Positions 51,086-60,456 of a stretch of DNA of 64,000 nt are shown piece by piece (the stretch's first letter is position 1; each line of letters opens with the position of its first letter). The stretch comes from Spongiibacter sp. IMCC21906. GTDB taxonomy: Bacteria; Pseudomonadota; Gammaproteobacteria; Pseudomonadales; Spongiibacteraceae. The translations under genes and the position numbers were made by a program. A model generated the notes under the pieces. That model was not told the DNA's origin. It did no database searches and saw only the letters and a program-made list of their open reading frames with translations. The stretch covers positions 62,001 to 126,000 of the forward strand of contig NZ_CP011477.1 of NCBI RefSeq assembly GCF_001010805.1, written 5' to 3'.

Positions 51086-52158
51086 TGCCGAAGGTGTGGG
51101 TGCTGGGTGCCGGTCAATTAGGTGCCATGTTGCAACAGGCAGCTTATCCGCTAGCGTTGAAGGTAGTGCCACTGGAGCCAGAACAAGAAACCCTGCCTGA
51201 CATCGCCAGCGAGGATATTGTCACCGTCGAGCGCGAACAGTGGCCCGACACGCCACTCACTCAGCATTTAGCCAAACAACCGGGGTTTATTAACGCCGAT
51301 ATTTTTGGTCGTATTGCCGACCGGCTTTATCAAAAAACCATGCTGGACGAGCTGGGGATCAATACTGCGCCATGGCAACAGGTCACCGCCGATAGCAGCG
51401 CAGAGGCCTTGCACAACGTGCTGGGCGAAGATGTATTACTAAAGCGTCGCACCGGCGGTTACGATGGCAAAGGTCAGTTTTGGTTGTATCAAGATCAAGG
51501 CGACGAAATCCCCAGCGACTGGCTGGACGCCGCTATTGCCGAAAAGAAAATCCCGTTTAAAGAAGAGCTCTCACTCGTTGCGGCCCGGGACGCCAACGGT
51601 CAAAAAGTTTTTTATCCGCTAACGCTAAACCTGCACAGCAACGGCATATTAATGGCGTCGATTTCGCCATTAGAACGAGTCAAGCATCTGCAGGGCCAAG
51701 CAGAAACCATGCTATCCACCATTATGGATGCGACGAATTATATCGGCGTGATGGCAATGGAATGCTTTCGGGTGGGTGACGAACTGATCGTTAACGAGCT
51801 GGCGCCCCGCGTTCATAACAGCGGCCACTGGACCCAAGCTGGCGCTTGCGTGAGTCAGTTTGAAATGCACCTGCGGGCGGTAAGCGATTTACCGATTAAA
51901 TCACCGGAAGTCCGCGGTCACAGCGTGATGATTAATGTGATTGGTGTCGAGCGGGATATTCACTGGCTGAGCATTCCCTCTACCCAATGCTATTGGTATG
52001 GCAAAGACGTTAGGCCGGGACGCAAGCTGGGGCATATTAATATCAACCACCCCCAACGCCATGCGGTGCAAACTGCCTTGTCAAAATTAAAACCCTATCT
52101 GCCAGAAAACTACCTCGCGGTTTTTGATTGGGTGCAGGACGAATTGGCAAAAAGTTAA
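51085..52158 (+). CDS. purK: N5-carboxyaminoimidazole ribonucleotide synthase PurK
   Basis: 357 aa, ATG at 51085. The ATP-grasp order is clear: VWVLGAGQLGAMLQQAAYPL at the N terminus, DVLLKRRTGGYDGKGQFWLY for ATP binding, and VNELAPRVHNSGHWTQAGAC near the end with the metal ligands. It carboxylates AIR with bicarbonate and ATP. Standard length and arrangement with purE. Confidence 0.96.
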   Translation: MPKVWVLGAGQLGAMLQQAAYPLALKVVPLEPEQETLPDIASEDIVTVEREQWPDTPLTQHLAKQPGFINADIFGRIADRLYQKTMLDELGINTAPWQQVTADSSAEALHNVLGEDVLLKRRTGGYDGKGQFWLYQDQGDEIPSDWLDAAIAEKKIPFKEELSLVAARDANGQKVFYPLTLNLHSNGILMASISPLERVKHLQGQAETMLSTIMDATNYIGVMAMECFRVGDELIVNELAPRVHNSGHWTQAGACVSQFEMHLRAVSDLPIKSPEVRGHSVMINVIGVERDIHWLSIPSTQCYWYGKDVRPGRKLGHININHPQRHAVQTALSKLKPYLPENYLAVFDWVQDELAKS

Positions 52159-52249
52159 ATGCCTCTCCCCTTAGAGGGTGAGGGAAGTCTTACGCCAAAA
52201 CCCTCATCTCATACGCCAGCTCAAGACGGCTCACATAGTCCCGCACTTT

Positions 52250-52585
52250 TACACAGCAAGGCAGACTACTCTGGACCCCGGCTCAAGGCCGGGGTGACGA
52301 CTTAAGGTCGTTTTAGCTGATCATCAAAAACACCGAACTTCAACAGCTCCCACTACCTCGTCATCCCGGCCCCAGCTCGTAGGCCGGGGCAGGCCCCGAG
52401 CCGAGATCCAGTCATACCACCCCGACCCGACACCCACGAACCAATCTCAACCTCAGCAGCACAATTTTGTGTCCTAACTAAAAACTTGAATGGCAACTTA
52501 AGCTATTTCAAATCTAGACTAAACTTCACCTTGTTCCACCACTTCGTCATCCCGGTCTCCGAGCCGGGATCCAGCAACAGCACGA
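52250..52585. repeat. palindromic repeat cluster R3
   Basis: At least three palindromes of the family occur after purK: CTGGACCCCGGCTCAAGGCC at about 52271, an expanded form at about 52362 (TCATCCCGGCCCCAGCTCGT plus AGGCCGGGGCAGGCCCC) and TCATCCCGGTCTCCGAGCCG at about 52547. There is no regular period here. The 52159-52734 gap has no supported gene. Confidence 0.75.
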
Positions 52586-52734
52586 TGACAGCTACTAAAA
52601 TAAAAAAGGGAGGAGACAATCAAATCATCTCCTCCCAAATGCCTCCCTTGGGCATATTGCAAAAAACATTATCCAGCGTCTCCACCACAACCGGATAGCC
52701 CGAAAGCCTTGTCTTAAAACAGCTTTAACACGAA

Positions 52735-53130
52735 CTAGTGACTAATCATCCACGGTCGCTGGCTAGGAAAAACTTTGCTGCCATCGGCTAAGTAGATCGC
52801 TTTTTGACGCAGCGAACTGCGATCCGGATTTCCGCTCTCTGCATCATGACTGCAACCACAACCGCCTTTTTTAGCCGCGTACAATTTCCGGTCCGCCGCC
52901 TCTGCCCGGGTATCCAGGGTCGATCGCCTTGGGGCATGTATTGCTGCTTCATTTTTTGCGGCAGCTTGACGCTTATTAGGCGCCATAGCCAAAACTTCTG
53001 GTGGAATCATAATGACCCTTGCACTCGGCACTCCACACTTAGGGCAGGCGCAGGGTAAGTGCGCCGCCTCCATGCTCGCCAACTCATGGAACAGGCCATG
53101 ATCTTTACACTTGTAGTCATATACCGGCAC
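52735..53130 (-). CDS. fmdB: FmdB-family zinc-ribbon protein (formamidase partner)
   Basis: 131 aa starting with GTG at 53130, preceded by AAGGAG. The N terminus MPVYDYKCKDHGLFHELAS is the FmdB/putative regulatory zinc-ribbon signature, with Cys-x2-Cys completion at CACPKCG. A basic, Ala-rich linker and a second Cys cluster (KKGGCGCSHDAES) follow. In methylotrophs fmdB is linked to the formamidase gene and is thought to regulate or assist it. It lies 48 bp downstream of fmdA on the same strand, which supports the role. Confidence 0.85.
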   Translation of the reverse strand: MPVYDYKCKDHGLFHELASMEAAHLPCACPKCGVPSARVIMIPPEVLAMAPNKRQAAAKNEAAIHAPRRSTLDTRAEAADRKLYAAKKGGCGCSHDAESGNPDRSSLRQKAIYLADGSKVFPSQRPWMISH

Positions 53131-53178
53131 GACAGTGCTCCTTAATTTATCATTCGTCTCTTACTTATCTTTCGCCCC

Positions 53179-54408
53179 TTATTTATCTTTCGATAAGGGA
53201 ATATCGACGCTGCCATCCAACTCAATCTTCGGCCCATCAACGTTGGGGTTCACATCAAAGTCGAAGATATCGGTGGGCAACCACAACGTCGCGCAGGCAT
53301 TAGGAATATCCACCACACCACTGATATGACCTTGCACCGGCGCCACCCCAAGTATCGCGTAGGCCTGTGCTTTGGTGTAACCAAACTTGGTGAGGTACTC
53401 AATCGCATTCAAACAGGCTTGGCGATAAGCAATGTGTACATCTAAATAATGCTGGGTGCCTTCTTCGTCTACCGAGATACCTTCAAAGATTAAATAATCA
53501 TCGTACTTAGGCGTGATTGGGCTGGGTTTAAAAATTGGATTTTTAATGCCGTATTTGCTCATGCCGCCCTTGATCAGGCTAACTCGCATATGAATCCAGC
53601 CGGCCATTTCAATGGCACCACAGAAGGTGATCTCGCCATCGCCCTGGCTAAAGTGTAAATCGCCCACGCTCAGGCCCGCGTCTTTCACATACACCGGAAA
53701 GTAAACTTTAGAGCCGCGGGACAAATCCTTAATATCACAGTTACCACCATGCTCACGGGGAGGCACCGTTCGAGCACCTTCAGCCGCTGCTGCTTTAGCG
53801 GCTTCGCCCGTCATCTTGCCCATATGGGCGGTATCGGCATAGGGGAGCGTAGCCAGTTCAGGCACCCGGGTTGGATTAGTATCGACCAGCCCCTTCTCCC
53901 GTGTATTCCAAATATCCAGCATTTCCTTTGAGGGCAGACAACCGATCAATCCCGGATGGATCAAACCAGCAAACTCCACGCCGGGCACATGCCGAGAACT
54001 GGTGAACATGCCTTTAAAATCCCAAATCGATTTTTGAGCTTCGGGAAAGTGTTCCGTTAAAAAGCCCCCACCATTCTGCTTAGAGAAAAAACCATTAAAG
54101 CCCCACTGACTATCGTCAAAGGCGCCAATATCCAAAATATCTACCACCAACAAATCGCCGGGCTCAGCACCCTCTACACCCACCGGACCCGACAAAAAAT
54201 GCACCTTACTTAAATCGACATCCCGCACATCGTCGGCGCAATCATTGTCTTCAATCTGCCCGCCTGTCCAATCAACACATTCAATAATAAAATCATCACC
54301 CGGCTTCACCATCGAGGCCATGGGAATATCGGGGTGCCAGCGGTTATGGATGTTTTCGTTCTCGTAAGGGGACTTTTTTAGATCGACTTTTATGATGGTT
54401 TCAGCCAT
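53179..54408 (-). CDS. fmdA: formamidase/acetamidase FmdA
   Basis: 409 aa from the ATG at 54408, with AGGAGCG upstream; a longer frame to 54492 lacks a site. The FmdA/AmdA family pattern is seen in NIHNRWHPDIPMASMVKPGD, LSGPVGVEGAEPGDLLVVDI, FHSRHVPG-like SSRHVPGVEFAGLIHPGLIG, HGGNCDIKDLSRGSKVYFPV and GDLHFSQGDGEITFCGAIE. It hydrolyses formamide (and acetamide) to ammonia and the acid in the cytoplasm. With fmdB, amiE and the urt transporter nearby it makes a short-chain amide and urea nitrogen-scavenging set. Confidence 0.93.
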   Translation of the reverse strand: MAETIIKVDLKKSPYENENIHNRWHPDIPMASMVKPGDDFIIECVDWTGGQIEDNDCADDVRDVDLSKVHFLSGPVGVEGAEPGDLLVVDILDIGAFDDSQWGFNGFFSKQNGGGFLTEHFPEAQKSIWDFKGMFTSSRHVPGVEFAGLIHPGLIGCLPSKEMLDIWNTREKGLVDTNPTRVPELATLPYADTAHMGKMTGEAAKAAAAEGARTVPPREHGGNCDIKDLSRGSKVYFPVYVKDAGLSVGDLHFSQGDGEITFCGAIEMAGWIHMRVSLIKGGMSKYGIKNPIFKPSPITPKYDDYLIFEGISVDEEGTQHYLDVHIAYRQACLNAIEYLTKFGYTKAQAYAILGVAPVQGHISGVVDIPNACATLWLPTDIFDFDVNPNVDGPKIELDGSVDIPLSKDK

Positions 54409-54720
54409 TGCGACGCTCCTGATAGGTCTTGATGCCTCGGCAAGATGAACAGCGACAGCGTCATCACCCAGCCACGAAATAGGTCGAGGCACTACTATCT
54501 AAAATCCCAGACAAGTCGACCATTCGGCAAAGCACCCCGGCGATTACGTCAATTGACGTAGAGCTCTAAGCAACAGCTCTGAACCCTGCTGGCAGTAAAT
54601 GCCAACTCTGCACGACAAACTACGCGCTTAATAAAATGAATATCAGTATTTAAAGTGCAACAGAAATGCTCCCAAGCACCTCATGAAAGAGTGCTAATCA
54701 CAGTAACAGATGGAATAAAA

Positions 54721-55245
54721 CCGTCACCCCGAACGCGATGGCGATCCGGGATCCAGCCGCTCGAAGTTTAAATTACCCTTCAGTATGTATATGAAGCACG
54801 GTGGTTGACTGGATACCGGCTCGGGGCCGGTATGACGACAAAAATAAAAAGCATCACAGTTAAATATTAAGATACTACATTCTCGTCATCCCGGACGCCC
54901 CTTCTACACTTTGTCATCCTAAGCGCACCCTCCATACTTCGTCATCCCGGACGCGATTAGCGATCCGGGATCCAGTTGCTCAATGTTCCAATTACCCTCC
55001 AGTATGTATATGAAGCACGGTGGTTTACTGGATACCAGCTCGGGGCCTGCCCCGGCCTACGAGCCGGGGGCCAGCATGACAACAAAAAAAGGGGAATATG
55101 GCAGGACGTGGAGGACATGACGCAAAATATACCTGTTGCAATGACCAATTGAATCTACACCCCCCCTTAATTGCTTGTGAATTGCCGAAGCAGTTTCAAA
55201 CTTTATAGTCATCCCGGACGAGATAGCGAGCCGGGATCCAGTACG
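54721..55245. repeat. palindromic repeat block R4 (inverted relative to R5)
   Basis: Two full units and one half unit. A unit has CGATCCGGGATCCAG, a linker with ATTACCCTTCAGTATGTATA and GAAGCACGGTGGTTGACTGG, then ATACCGGCTCGGGGCCGGTA. The reverse complement of this unit is the unit of block R5 at 57.2-58.2 kb, including the linker, so R4 and R5 are inverted copies of one subfamily. A lone palindrome lies at 55210-55245. The 54493-55306 gap has no supported gene. Confidence 0.85.
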
Positions 55246-55306
55246 ACAAGGTAGGGTATGAAACCGCCAACCAAGGCGCCCAATTCATAAAAAGCCGTTA
55301 GAAAAA

Positions 55307-56344
55307 TTAAAGCTGCTGCAAAAATGACAACAGCAAGGCATTGGTTTGCTCTGGATACTCTTGCTGAATCCAGTGGCCGCTGCCTTTAATAATTTCGCCG
55401 CCCATATAGTTGTCAATGTGCTGCGGCGCCAATGCAATGGCCTCTTTCCCCCAGCATGTCGCAACGTCGTATTCACCTCCGATAAAAAAGGCCGGAGGCG
55501 TCAGCGGTTTATCCGCCTGGGATTCAAGAAATTGCCAACTGGCATCGATATTAGCGTAATAACTTAGCGGCCCAATCAAACCTGAGCGGGTGAATTCTTG
55601 AACATAAAAATTTAAATCCGTTTCGCTCAACCATTTAGGCAACACCTCGGGTGCCAACATAGCATCGCCTAAACCGCCACCATGGGGCACGCACATTCCC
55701 CCATTACGAATTCCTTCAACCGTTGTTTGACTGGCCAAAAGCTGCAGCACTTCATTAGGCGCACTACCCGACAATGTATAAATCACCTTGGTCAGCCAGC
55801 CTTTCAAATCGGTTTCGACTTCATCAATAACTGCAGCCCGCGCGCCAAAGTAGGTCTGATAAAAATCGGCTCCCGGACCTGCCAGTTCTGCATGATATTC
55901 GTCGGGACGACGCTCACCAAAAGGACTACCCGGTAGCGCCACCAAACCACGCCCGGCAAAGGGTACACTCACCCCAACCACGCCACGAAACACCTTTGGG
56001 TGCAGCCACGCGCAAGTCCACGCAATGGGTGCGCCCCAGTCATGCCCAACCACCACAGCCTGACTCTCCCCCAGAGCGCGGACAACACCAACGGCATCGG
56101 CCACCATATTATCGATGCGGTAGGCGTCGGTTTTATAGAACTTGGAAGACTGGCCGTAGCCTCGCTGATCAATGGCCACGGCGCGATAGCCCGCATTCGC
56201 CAACGCCACTAATTGATGCCGCCACGAGTACCATGATTCGGGAAATCCATGCAGCAGCAACACCATAGGCCCTTCGCCTTGTATTGCGGCATGAATACGA
56301 ACGCCATTAACATCTAACAGTTGAAATTCCGGATCCAGTGTCAT
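55307..56344 (-). CDS. alpha/beta hydrolase, soluble epoxide hydrolase type
   Basis: 345 aa from the ATG at 56344 (the frame runs on to 56443 through a terminator-like hairpin, so the shorter start is right). It shows MVLLLHGFPESWYSWRHQLV with the oxyanion HGFP, AIDQRGYGQSSKF, and VVVGHDWGAPIAWTCAWLHP with the nucleophile Asp. The cap carries the Tyr residues of epoxide hydrolases, and KGSGHWIQQEYPEQTN near the C terminus provides the catalytic His. It probably opens epoxides to diols; haloalkane dehalogenase-like activity is the alternative. Confidence 0.85.
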   Translation of the reverse strand: MTLDPEFQLLDVNGVRIHAAIQGEGPMVLLLHGFPESWYSWRHQLVALANAGYRAVAIDQRGYGQSSKFYKTDAYRIDNMVADAVGVVRALGESQAVVVGHDWGAPIAWTCAWLHPKVFRGVVGVSVPFAGRGLVALPGSPFGERRPDEYHAELAGPGADFYQTYFGARAAVIDEVETDLKGWLTKVIYTLSGSAPNEVLQLLASQTTVEGIRNGGMCVPHGGGLGDAMLAPEVLPKWLSETDLNFYVQEFTRSGLIGPLSYYANIDASWQFLESQADKPLTPPAFFIGGEYDVATCWGKEAIALAPQHIDNYMGGEIIKGSGHWIQQEYPEQTNALLLSFLQQL

Positions 56345-56422
56345 TATTTTTGTCCTAACTAAAAGAAAAAAGCCCTTTAACAAACGGCATTGAATTACTC
56401 GCCCTGAGCTTAGCAAGTACGG

Positions 56423-56460
56423 ATACAAAAACGCCATACTCAAGTATGGCGTTTTTGTAT
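56423..56460. terminator. perfect hairpin, bidirectional terminator
   Basis: ATACAAAAACGCCATACT and its exact complement AGTATGGCGTTTTTGTAT are separated by only CA. The stem gives a GC-rich core followed by a T run on both strands. It sits downstream of the MOSC gene (stop at 56500) and upstream of the epoxide hydrolase gene, so it probably ends MOSC transcription. Confidence 0.85.
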
Positions 56461-56499
56461 AATGAGAGCTTGAAACAAATCGGTAACACGACCCCGTGT

Positions 56500-57141
56500 T
56501 TATTTCATAGCGTCGTACCAGTCTTGCAGTACTGCTTTATGAACCCTGCCTATCGGCGAAGCCAGCGCTTTTTTAATCGTCTCTAGCGATTTATTCTTGC
56601 TGTGCCATTCTTTAAATACGTCTTTAACTGTAGCGTAATCCTGTTCAGTTTTTGTTACCCGCAATTCATCGCCAACCGCAACCGTACCCGGCGTAATAAC
56701 CCGAACATAAGCGCCGGGCCGAACCGCCTGAACAAACTGCTTAACGATTTTGCTATCCCCCATTTTGACGCCGAGCTTAAAACAAGGGACTCGGGGTGCC
56801 GTAATCTCTAGCTCCACCCCATTGATGTTAATATGGTCGCCAATGACCCAATCAATATCTTTAGCGCCAGCGATGGTGAGATTTTCACCAAAGGCGCCCG
56901 GCTCTACACCTTTACCCAGCTGTTCAGACCACCAGTCATAATCTTCTTGATGATAGAGATAAACCGCCTGATCCAGGCCACCATGAACAGCTGTATCGAT
57001 AATACTATCGCCCTCAATGCCGGTGGAATTAATAGCCACTGGTCCAGTCACCGACTGTTTATAAATGCCGGTACTGACATTCTCATTGTTAAATTGGATA
57101 TTCGTCGGCACTGCGATATTAATAGATACAATTTTCATCAT
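56500..57141 (-). CDS. MOSC domain protein (YiiM-like)
   Basis: 213 aa from the ATG at 57141, with AAGGTGCGC just upstream. The MOSC pattern is complete: GIEGDSIIDTAVHGGLDQAV then YLYHQEDYDWWSEQLGKGVE, PGAFGENLTIAGAKD and ITAPRVPCFKLGVKMGD with the conserved Cys that binds the molybdenum cofactor. A C-terminal 3-alpha extension is present, as in YiiM. YiiM-type proteins reduce N-hydroxylated bases or bind Moco; the substrate is open. It is followed by a terminator hairpin and preceded by repeat block R5. Confidence 0.9.
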   Translation of the reverse strand: MMKIVSINIAVPTNIQFNNENVSTGIYKQSVTGPVAINSTGIEGDSIIDTAVHGGLDQAVYLYHQEDYDWWSEQLGKGVEPGAFGENLTIAGAKDIDWVIGDHININGVELEITAPRVPCFKLGVKMGDSKIVKQFVQAVRPGAYVRVITPGTVAVGDELRVTKTEQDYATVKDVFKEWHSKNKSLETIKKALASPIGRVHKAVLQDWYDAMK

Positions 57142-57171
57142 GCGCACCTTGGTAAGATGTTTGACGTGATC

Positions 57172-58212
57172 GTCTAACTGGATCCCGGCTCGCTATCGCG
57201 TCCGGGATGACGGAAATGTAGCATCTTGGTATTTAGCCGTGATGACAACAAAACGTAGGAGACTTGAGACTGTTCCGGTAATACAAACTACTGATGACAG
57301 GGGAACACCTAAGAATATCCAGCAATACCCTTATTGTTCCAGTCATGCCCCTCTCTTCCCGTATCACCCTTCCTTCTTTGTCGTCATACCGGCTCGTAGG
57401 CCGGGGCAGGCCCCAGGCCGGAATCCAGTCAACCACAGTGCTTAACGTATATCCCGAAGGGTTATTTGAACCTCGAGCAGCTGGATCCCGGCTCGCTAAT
57501 CGCGTCCGGGATGACGAGAAACCTTAGGGCACTTAAAGCTGTTCCAACAATACCTAACTGATCGCTAAGGAAAGCCTAATGGCTATCCAGCAACACCCTT
57601 CCTCTCTTAGCGTTCTACCTTTTCCTTTTTGTCGTCATACCGGCCCCCGAGCCGGTATCCAGTCAACCACTGTGCTTAACGTATATACCGAAGGGTAATT
57701 TAAGCCTCGGGCAGCTGGATCCCGGCTCGCTAATCGCGTCCGGGATGACGAGAAACCTTAGGGCACTTAAAGCTGTTCCAAAAATACCTAACTGATCGCT
57801 AAGGAAAGCCTAATGGCTATCCAGCACTCCAATTCACCTTTTAACGCTCTACCTTCCTTTTTGTCGTCATACCGGCCCCCGAGCCGGTATCCAGTCAACC
57901 ACTGTACTTAACGTATATACCGAAGGGTTATTTGAACATCGAGCAGCTGGATCCCGGATCGCTATCGCGTCCGGGATGACGAGAAACCTTAGGATATTTA
58001 AAGCTGTTCCAAAAATACCTAACTGATCGCTAAGGAAAGCCTAATGACTATCCACCACTCCAATTCACCTCTTAACGTTCTACCTTCCTTTTTGTCGTCA
58101 TACCGGCCCCCGGCTCGTAGGCCGGGGCAGGCCCCGAGCCGGTATCCAGTCAACCACCGCGCTTAACGTATATACCAAAGGATAATTTGAACCTCGAGTA
58201 GCTGGATCCCAG
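57172..58212. repeat. palindromic repeat block R5, about 231-bp tandem period
   Basis: No credible gene lies here. The marker GTCGTCATACCGG occurs at 57380, 57631, 57863 and 58094, so the period is 251, 232 and 231 bp. Each unit has a GGTATCCAGTCAACCAC half, a linker (CTTAACGTATATACC), a CTGGATCCCGGCTCGC with GCGTCCGGGATGACGAGAAA half, and a second unique linker (TACCTAACTGATCGCTAAGG). The first and last units carry the expanded palindrome with GGCCGGGGCAGGCCCC. The array runs into the 3' end of amiB, whose last codons are next to a broken palindrome (CTGGATCCCAGCC). Confidence 0.88.
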
Positions 58213-58213
58213 C

Positions 58214-59272
58214 CTAACTCTGAGGCACCGACTCTCTCAGACTATCAGCTGCGACTGAAATTTTACTGTTCTGAAATACAGCAACAAATCGCTGCACATC
58301 GGCATGCGCGAGCATGGCTCTGGCGATTTCAGGTTCAAGGATTTGGCGAATGCGTCGAGCGATTTCTCGGGCACCGTAGCGTCGGTCTATGCTTTCTAAT
58401 AAGAAATCATGACAGCAATAATCTATTTCAAGTTGGACACTGCGCTTGGCCAGTCGACGATGAAGCTTTGTTAGTTCAACATCTAATACCAAACGACACT
58501 GACCTGGGGATAAGCGTTGATAATCAACAATACGGTCAATGCGATTGAGAAACTCTGGATCAAAGTGAGATTCCAGCGCCTTAGCAGCAATTTTCTTTTC
58601 ATTGCCGGAAAAAAATACTGAAAAACCAGCACTTCGACGCCGTTCAATTTCCTTGGCGCCAATATTACTGCTCATAAAAATCAGGGTATTGGTAAAATCA
58701 AGGGACTTGAGACCATTGGATAAAACCAAACGCCCGGTATCAAGTACATTCATCAACGCCCGAATAACATCATTATTGGCTTTCTCCAGTTCATCAAACA
58801 ACACAATACCTGGCCTTGCAAAACTCCCTTTGATTTTATCCGGATCAAAAAGCGTCTGCCCTTCTTTACTGCCAACATAACCCGGCGGCGCGCCAGTCAG
58901 AGCCGCCGCGTAATGTTCTTGGGCCAGGGTGTTCATATCAATGCGACACAAAGCGTCGGCGCTGCCGTGAATAGCCTCAGCAATAAGCCGAACGGTTTCG
59001 GTTTTGCCTACCCCCGTTGGTCCCATCAACAACATGACAGACAAAGGTCGCTGACCTGCAGTAATGTCGGCCTTCACTACATGCAACATATCATCTACTG
59101 CGGTGAGCGCGGCATCCTGACCAACAATTTGACTTTTGAGCAGCGCCATAACCTCAGCAGGTTCAAAATAAAACCGAGACTGCCGAACGGGATGCTCTTT
59201 ATAGGTCTTGGCCTCAGCAATCTCATGCTGCGCAGCCAAGCGATCATTAATATAGGGCATGGCAATGCTCAC
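58214..59272 (-). CDS. amiB: AmiB-like Clp-type AAA+ ATPase
   Basis: 352 aa from a GTG at 59272; an ATG at 59260 is also possible. It is a single AAA+ module of the ClpA/ClpB C-terminal kind: VMLLMGPTGVGKTETVRLIA is Walker A, GIVLFDELEKANNDVIRALM Walker B, TLIFMSSNIGAKEI sensor 1, and RYGAREIARRIRQILEP sensor 2. APPGYVGSKEGQTL is the substrate-loop region (Gly-Tyr-Val-Gly) of Clp unfoldases. There is no ClpP-binding or N-terminal domain. In Pseudomonas aeruginosa amiEBCRS, AmiB is a Clp-like ATPase next to amiE, and the same order is seen here. Its target is unknown, perhaps assembly of the amidase or the transporter. Confidence 0.85.
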   Translation of the reverse strand: MSIAMPYINDRLAAQHEIAEAKTYKEHPVRQSRFYFEPAEVMALLKSQIVGQDAALTAVDDMLHVVKADITAGQRPLSVMLLMGPTGVGKTETVRLIAEAIHGSADALCRIDMNTLAQEHYAAALTGAPPGYVGSKEGQTLFDPDKIKGSFARPGIVLFDELEKANNDVIRALMNVLDTGRLVLSNGLKSLDFTNTLIFMSSNIGAKEIERRRSAGFSVFFSGNEKKIAAKALESHFDPEFLNRIDRIVDYQRLSPGQCRLVLDVELTKLHRRLAKRSVQLEIDYCCHDFLLESIDRRYGAREIARRIRQILEPEIARAMLAHADVQRFVAVFQNSKISVAADSLRESVPQS

Positions 59273-59359
59273 TGCTAAAAAGAAGTACGATGTCAGAGAT
59301 AAATCTCACCCGGCGTTCTGAAGAGAGACCAAGGTAAAGCTGATCTTACTCCCTCGACA

Positions 59360-60403
59360 CTAACCGGCTTCATTCTCCTTGCCATCATAAGGCAGCTTAC
59401 CCACTGGGCATTCCGCCACGCCAATACTGCTGCGAGTAATCTCTTCAACCTGTTGCTGGGTTTTTTGCGCATCCATCACCCAACTGCGATAAAACTCAAA
59501 GGGACAATCTGCGACGCCTTTGTCACCGTCCCCCGAATTATGAACCCCGGTATACCCCCGGTGAAGCAGTTTGAAGAGATGATTTTGAGATTGGTCATTG
59601 GCGCGGGCGTCACGGATTTGACTGACTGAAAGCTGGGCATATTGCACGCCCATATCTTCTTCACCACACTCACCCAGAGTCCGGCCATCAAAACCAATAA
59701 TAGCGGAGTGACCAAAATAGGAATATACGCCGTCAAAGCCGGTGGCGTTCGCAACTGCCACATAACTATTGTTAGCCCAGGCCATGGACTTGGCCATCAT
59801 TACCTGCTGCTCTTTGGCCGGGTACATATAGCCCTGACAACGCACAATTAACTCGGCACCTTTCATGGCGCAGTCTCGCCAAATTTCAGGGTAATTACCG
59901 TCGTCACAAATAATTAAGCTGATCTTTAGACCCTTTGGCCCTTCAGAGACATAGGTTCTATCTCCTGGGTACCAGCCTTCTATCGGGCACCAGGGAATAC
60001 ACTTGCGGTAGCGCTGGACGATTTCGCCTTGATCATTAATCAAAATTAAAGTGTTATAAGGGGATTTCTTGGGGTGTTCTTCGTGACGCTCACCCGTCAG
60101 CGAAAAAATGCCCCAGGTTTTGGCCTCTCTGCAAGCGGCACTAAAAATCTCAGTTTCTTCACCGGGAATAGTAGCTGCTGTTGCCATCATCTCCTCGGGA
60201 TCATACATAATCCCCATAGTGCTGTATTCCGGGAAGACCACCAAGTCCATCCCCGGCAGCCCCACTTTCATTCCCTTGATCATGTCTGCAATATTGCGGG
60301 CATTATCCAAGACTTCTGCCTTGGTATGCAGTCTCGGCATTTTATAGTTTACAACGGCAACGCCCACGGTATCGGCGCTGCTGGATATATCACCGTGTCT
60401 CAT
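59360..60403 (-). CDS. amiE: aliphatic amidase AmiE
   Basis: 347 aa, ATG at 60403 with GGAGG upstream. The protein begins [20 protein letters not shown], nearly identical to the P. aeruginosa enzyme as I recall it. The nitrilase-fold catalytic triad is in place: Glu59 in VVFPEY, Lys134 in [15 protein letters not shown] and Cys166 in [14 protein letters not shown]. It hydrolyses acetamide, propionamide and other short amides to ammonia and the acid. It lies 54 bp after urtE and 87 bp before amiB on the same strand. The sensor and antiterminator genes amiC and amiR are not in the window. Confidence 0.96.
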   Translation of the reverse strand: MRHGDISSSADTVGVAVVNYKMPRLHTKAEVLDNARNIADMIKGMKVGLPGMDLVVFPEYSTMGIMYDPEEMMATAATIPGEETEIFSAACREAKTWGIFSLTGERHEEHPKKSPYNTLILINDQGEIVQRYRKCIPWCPIEGWYPGDRTYVSEGPKGLKISLIICDDGNYPEIWRDCAMKGAELIVRCQGYMYPAKEQQVMMAKSMAWANNSYVAVANATGFDGVYSYFGHSAIIGFDGRTLGECGEEDMGVQYAQLSVSQIRDARANDQSQNHLFKLLHRGYTGVHNSGDGDKGVADCPFEFYRSWVMDAQKTQQQVEEITRSSIGVAECPVGKLPYDGKENEAG

Positions 60404-60456
60404 TGTGCCTCCGCGCTCTCTTCACAAATACATGTCACTAAAATCTTAAAAATAAT

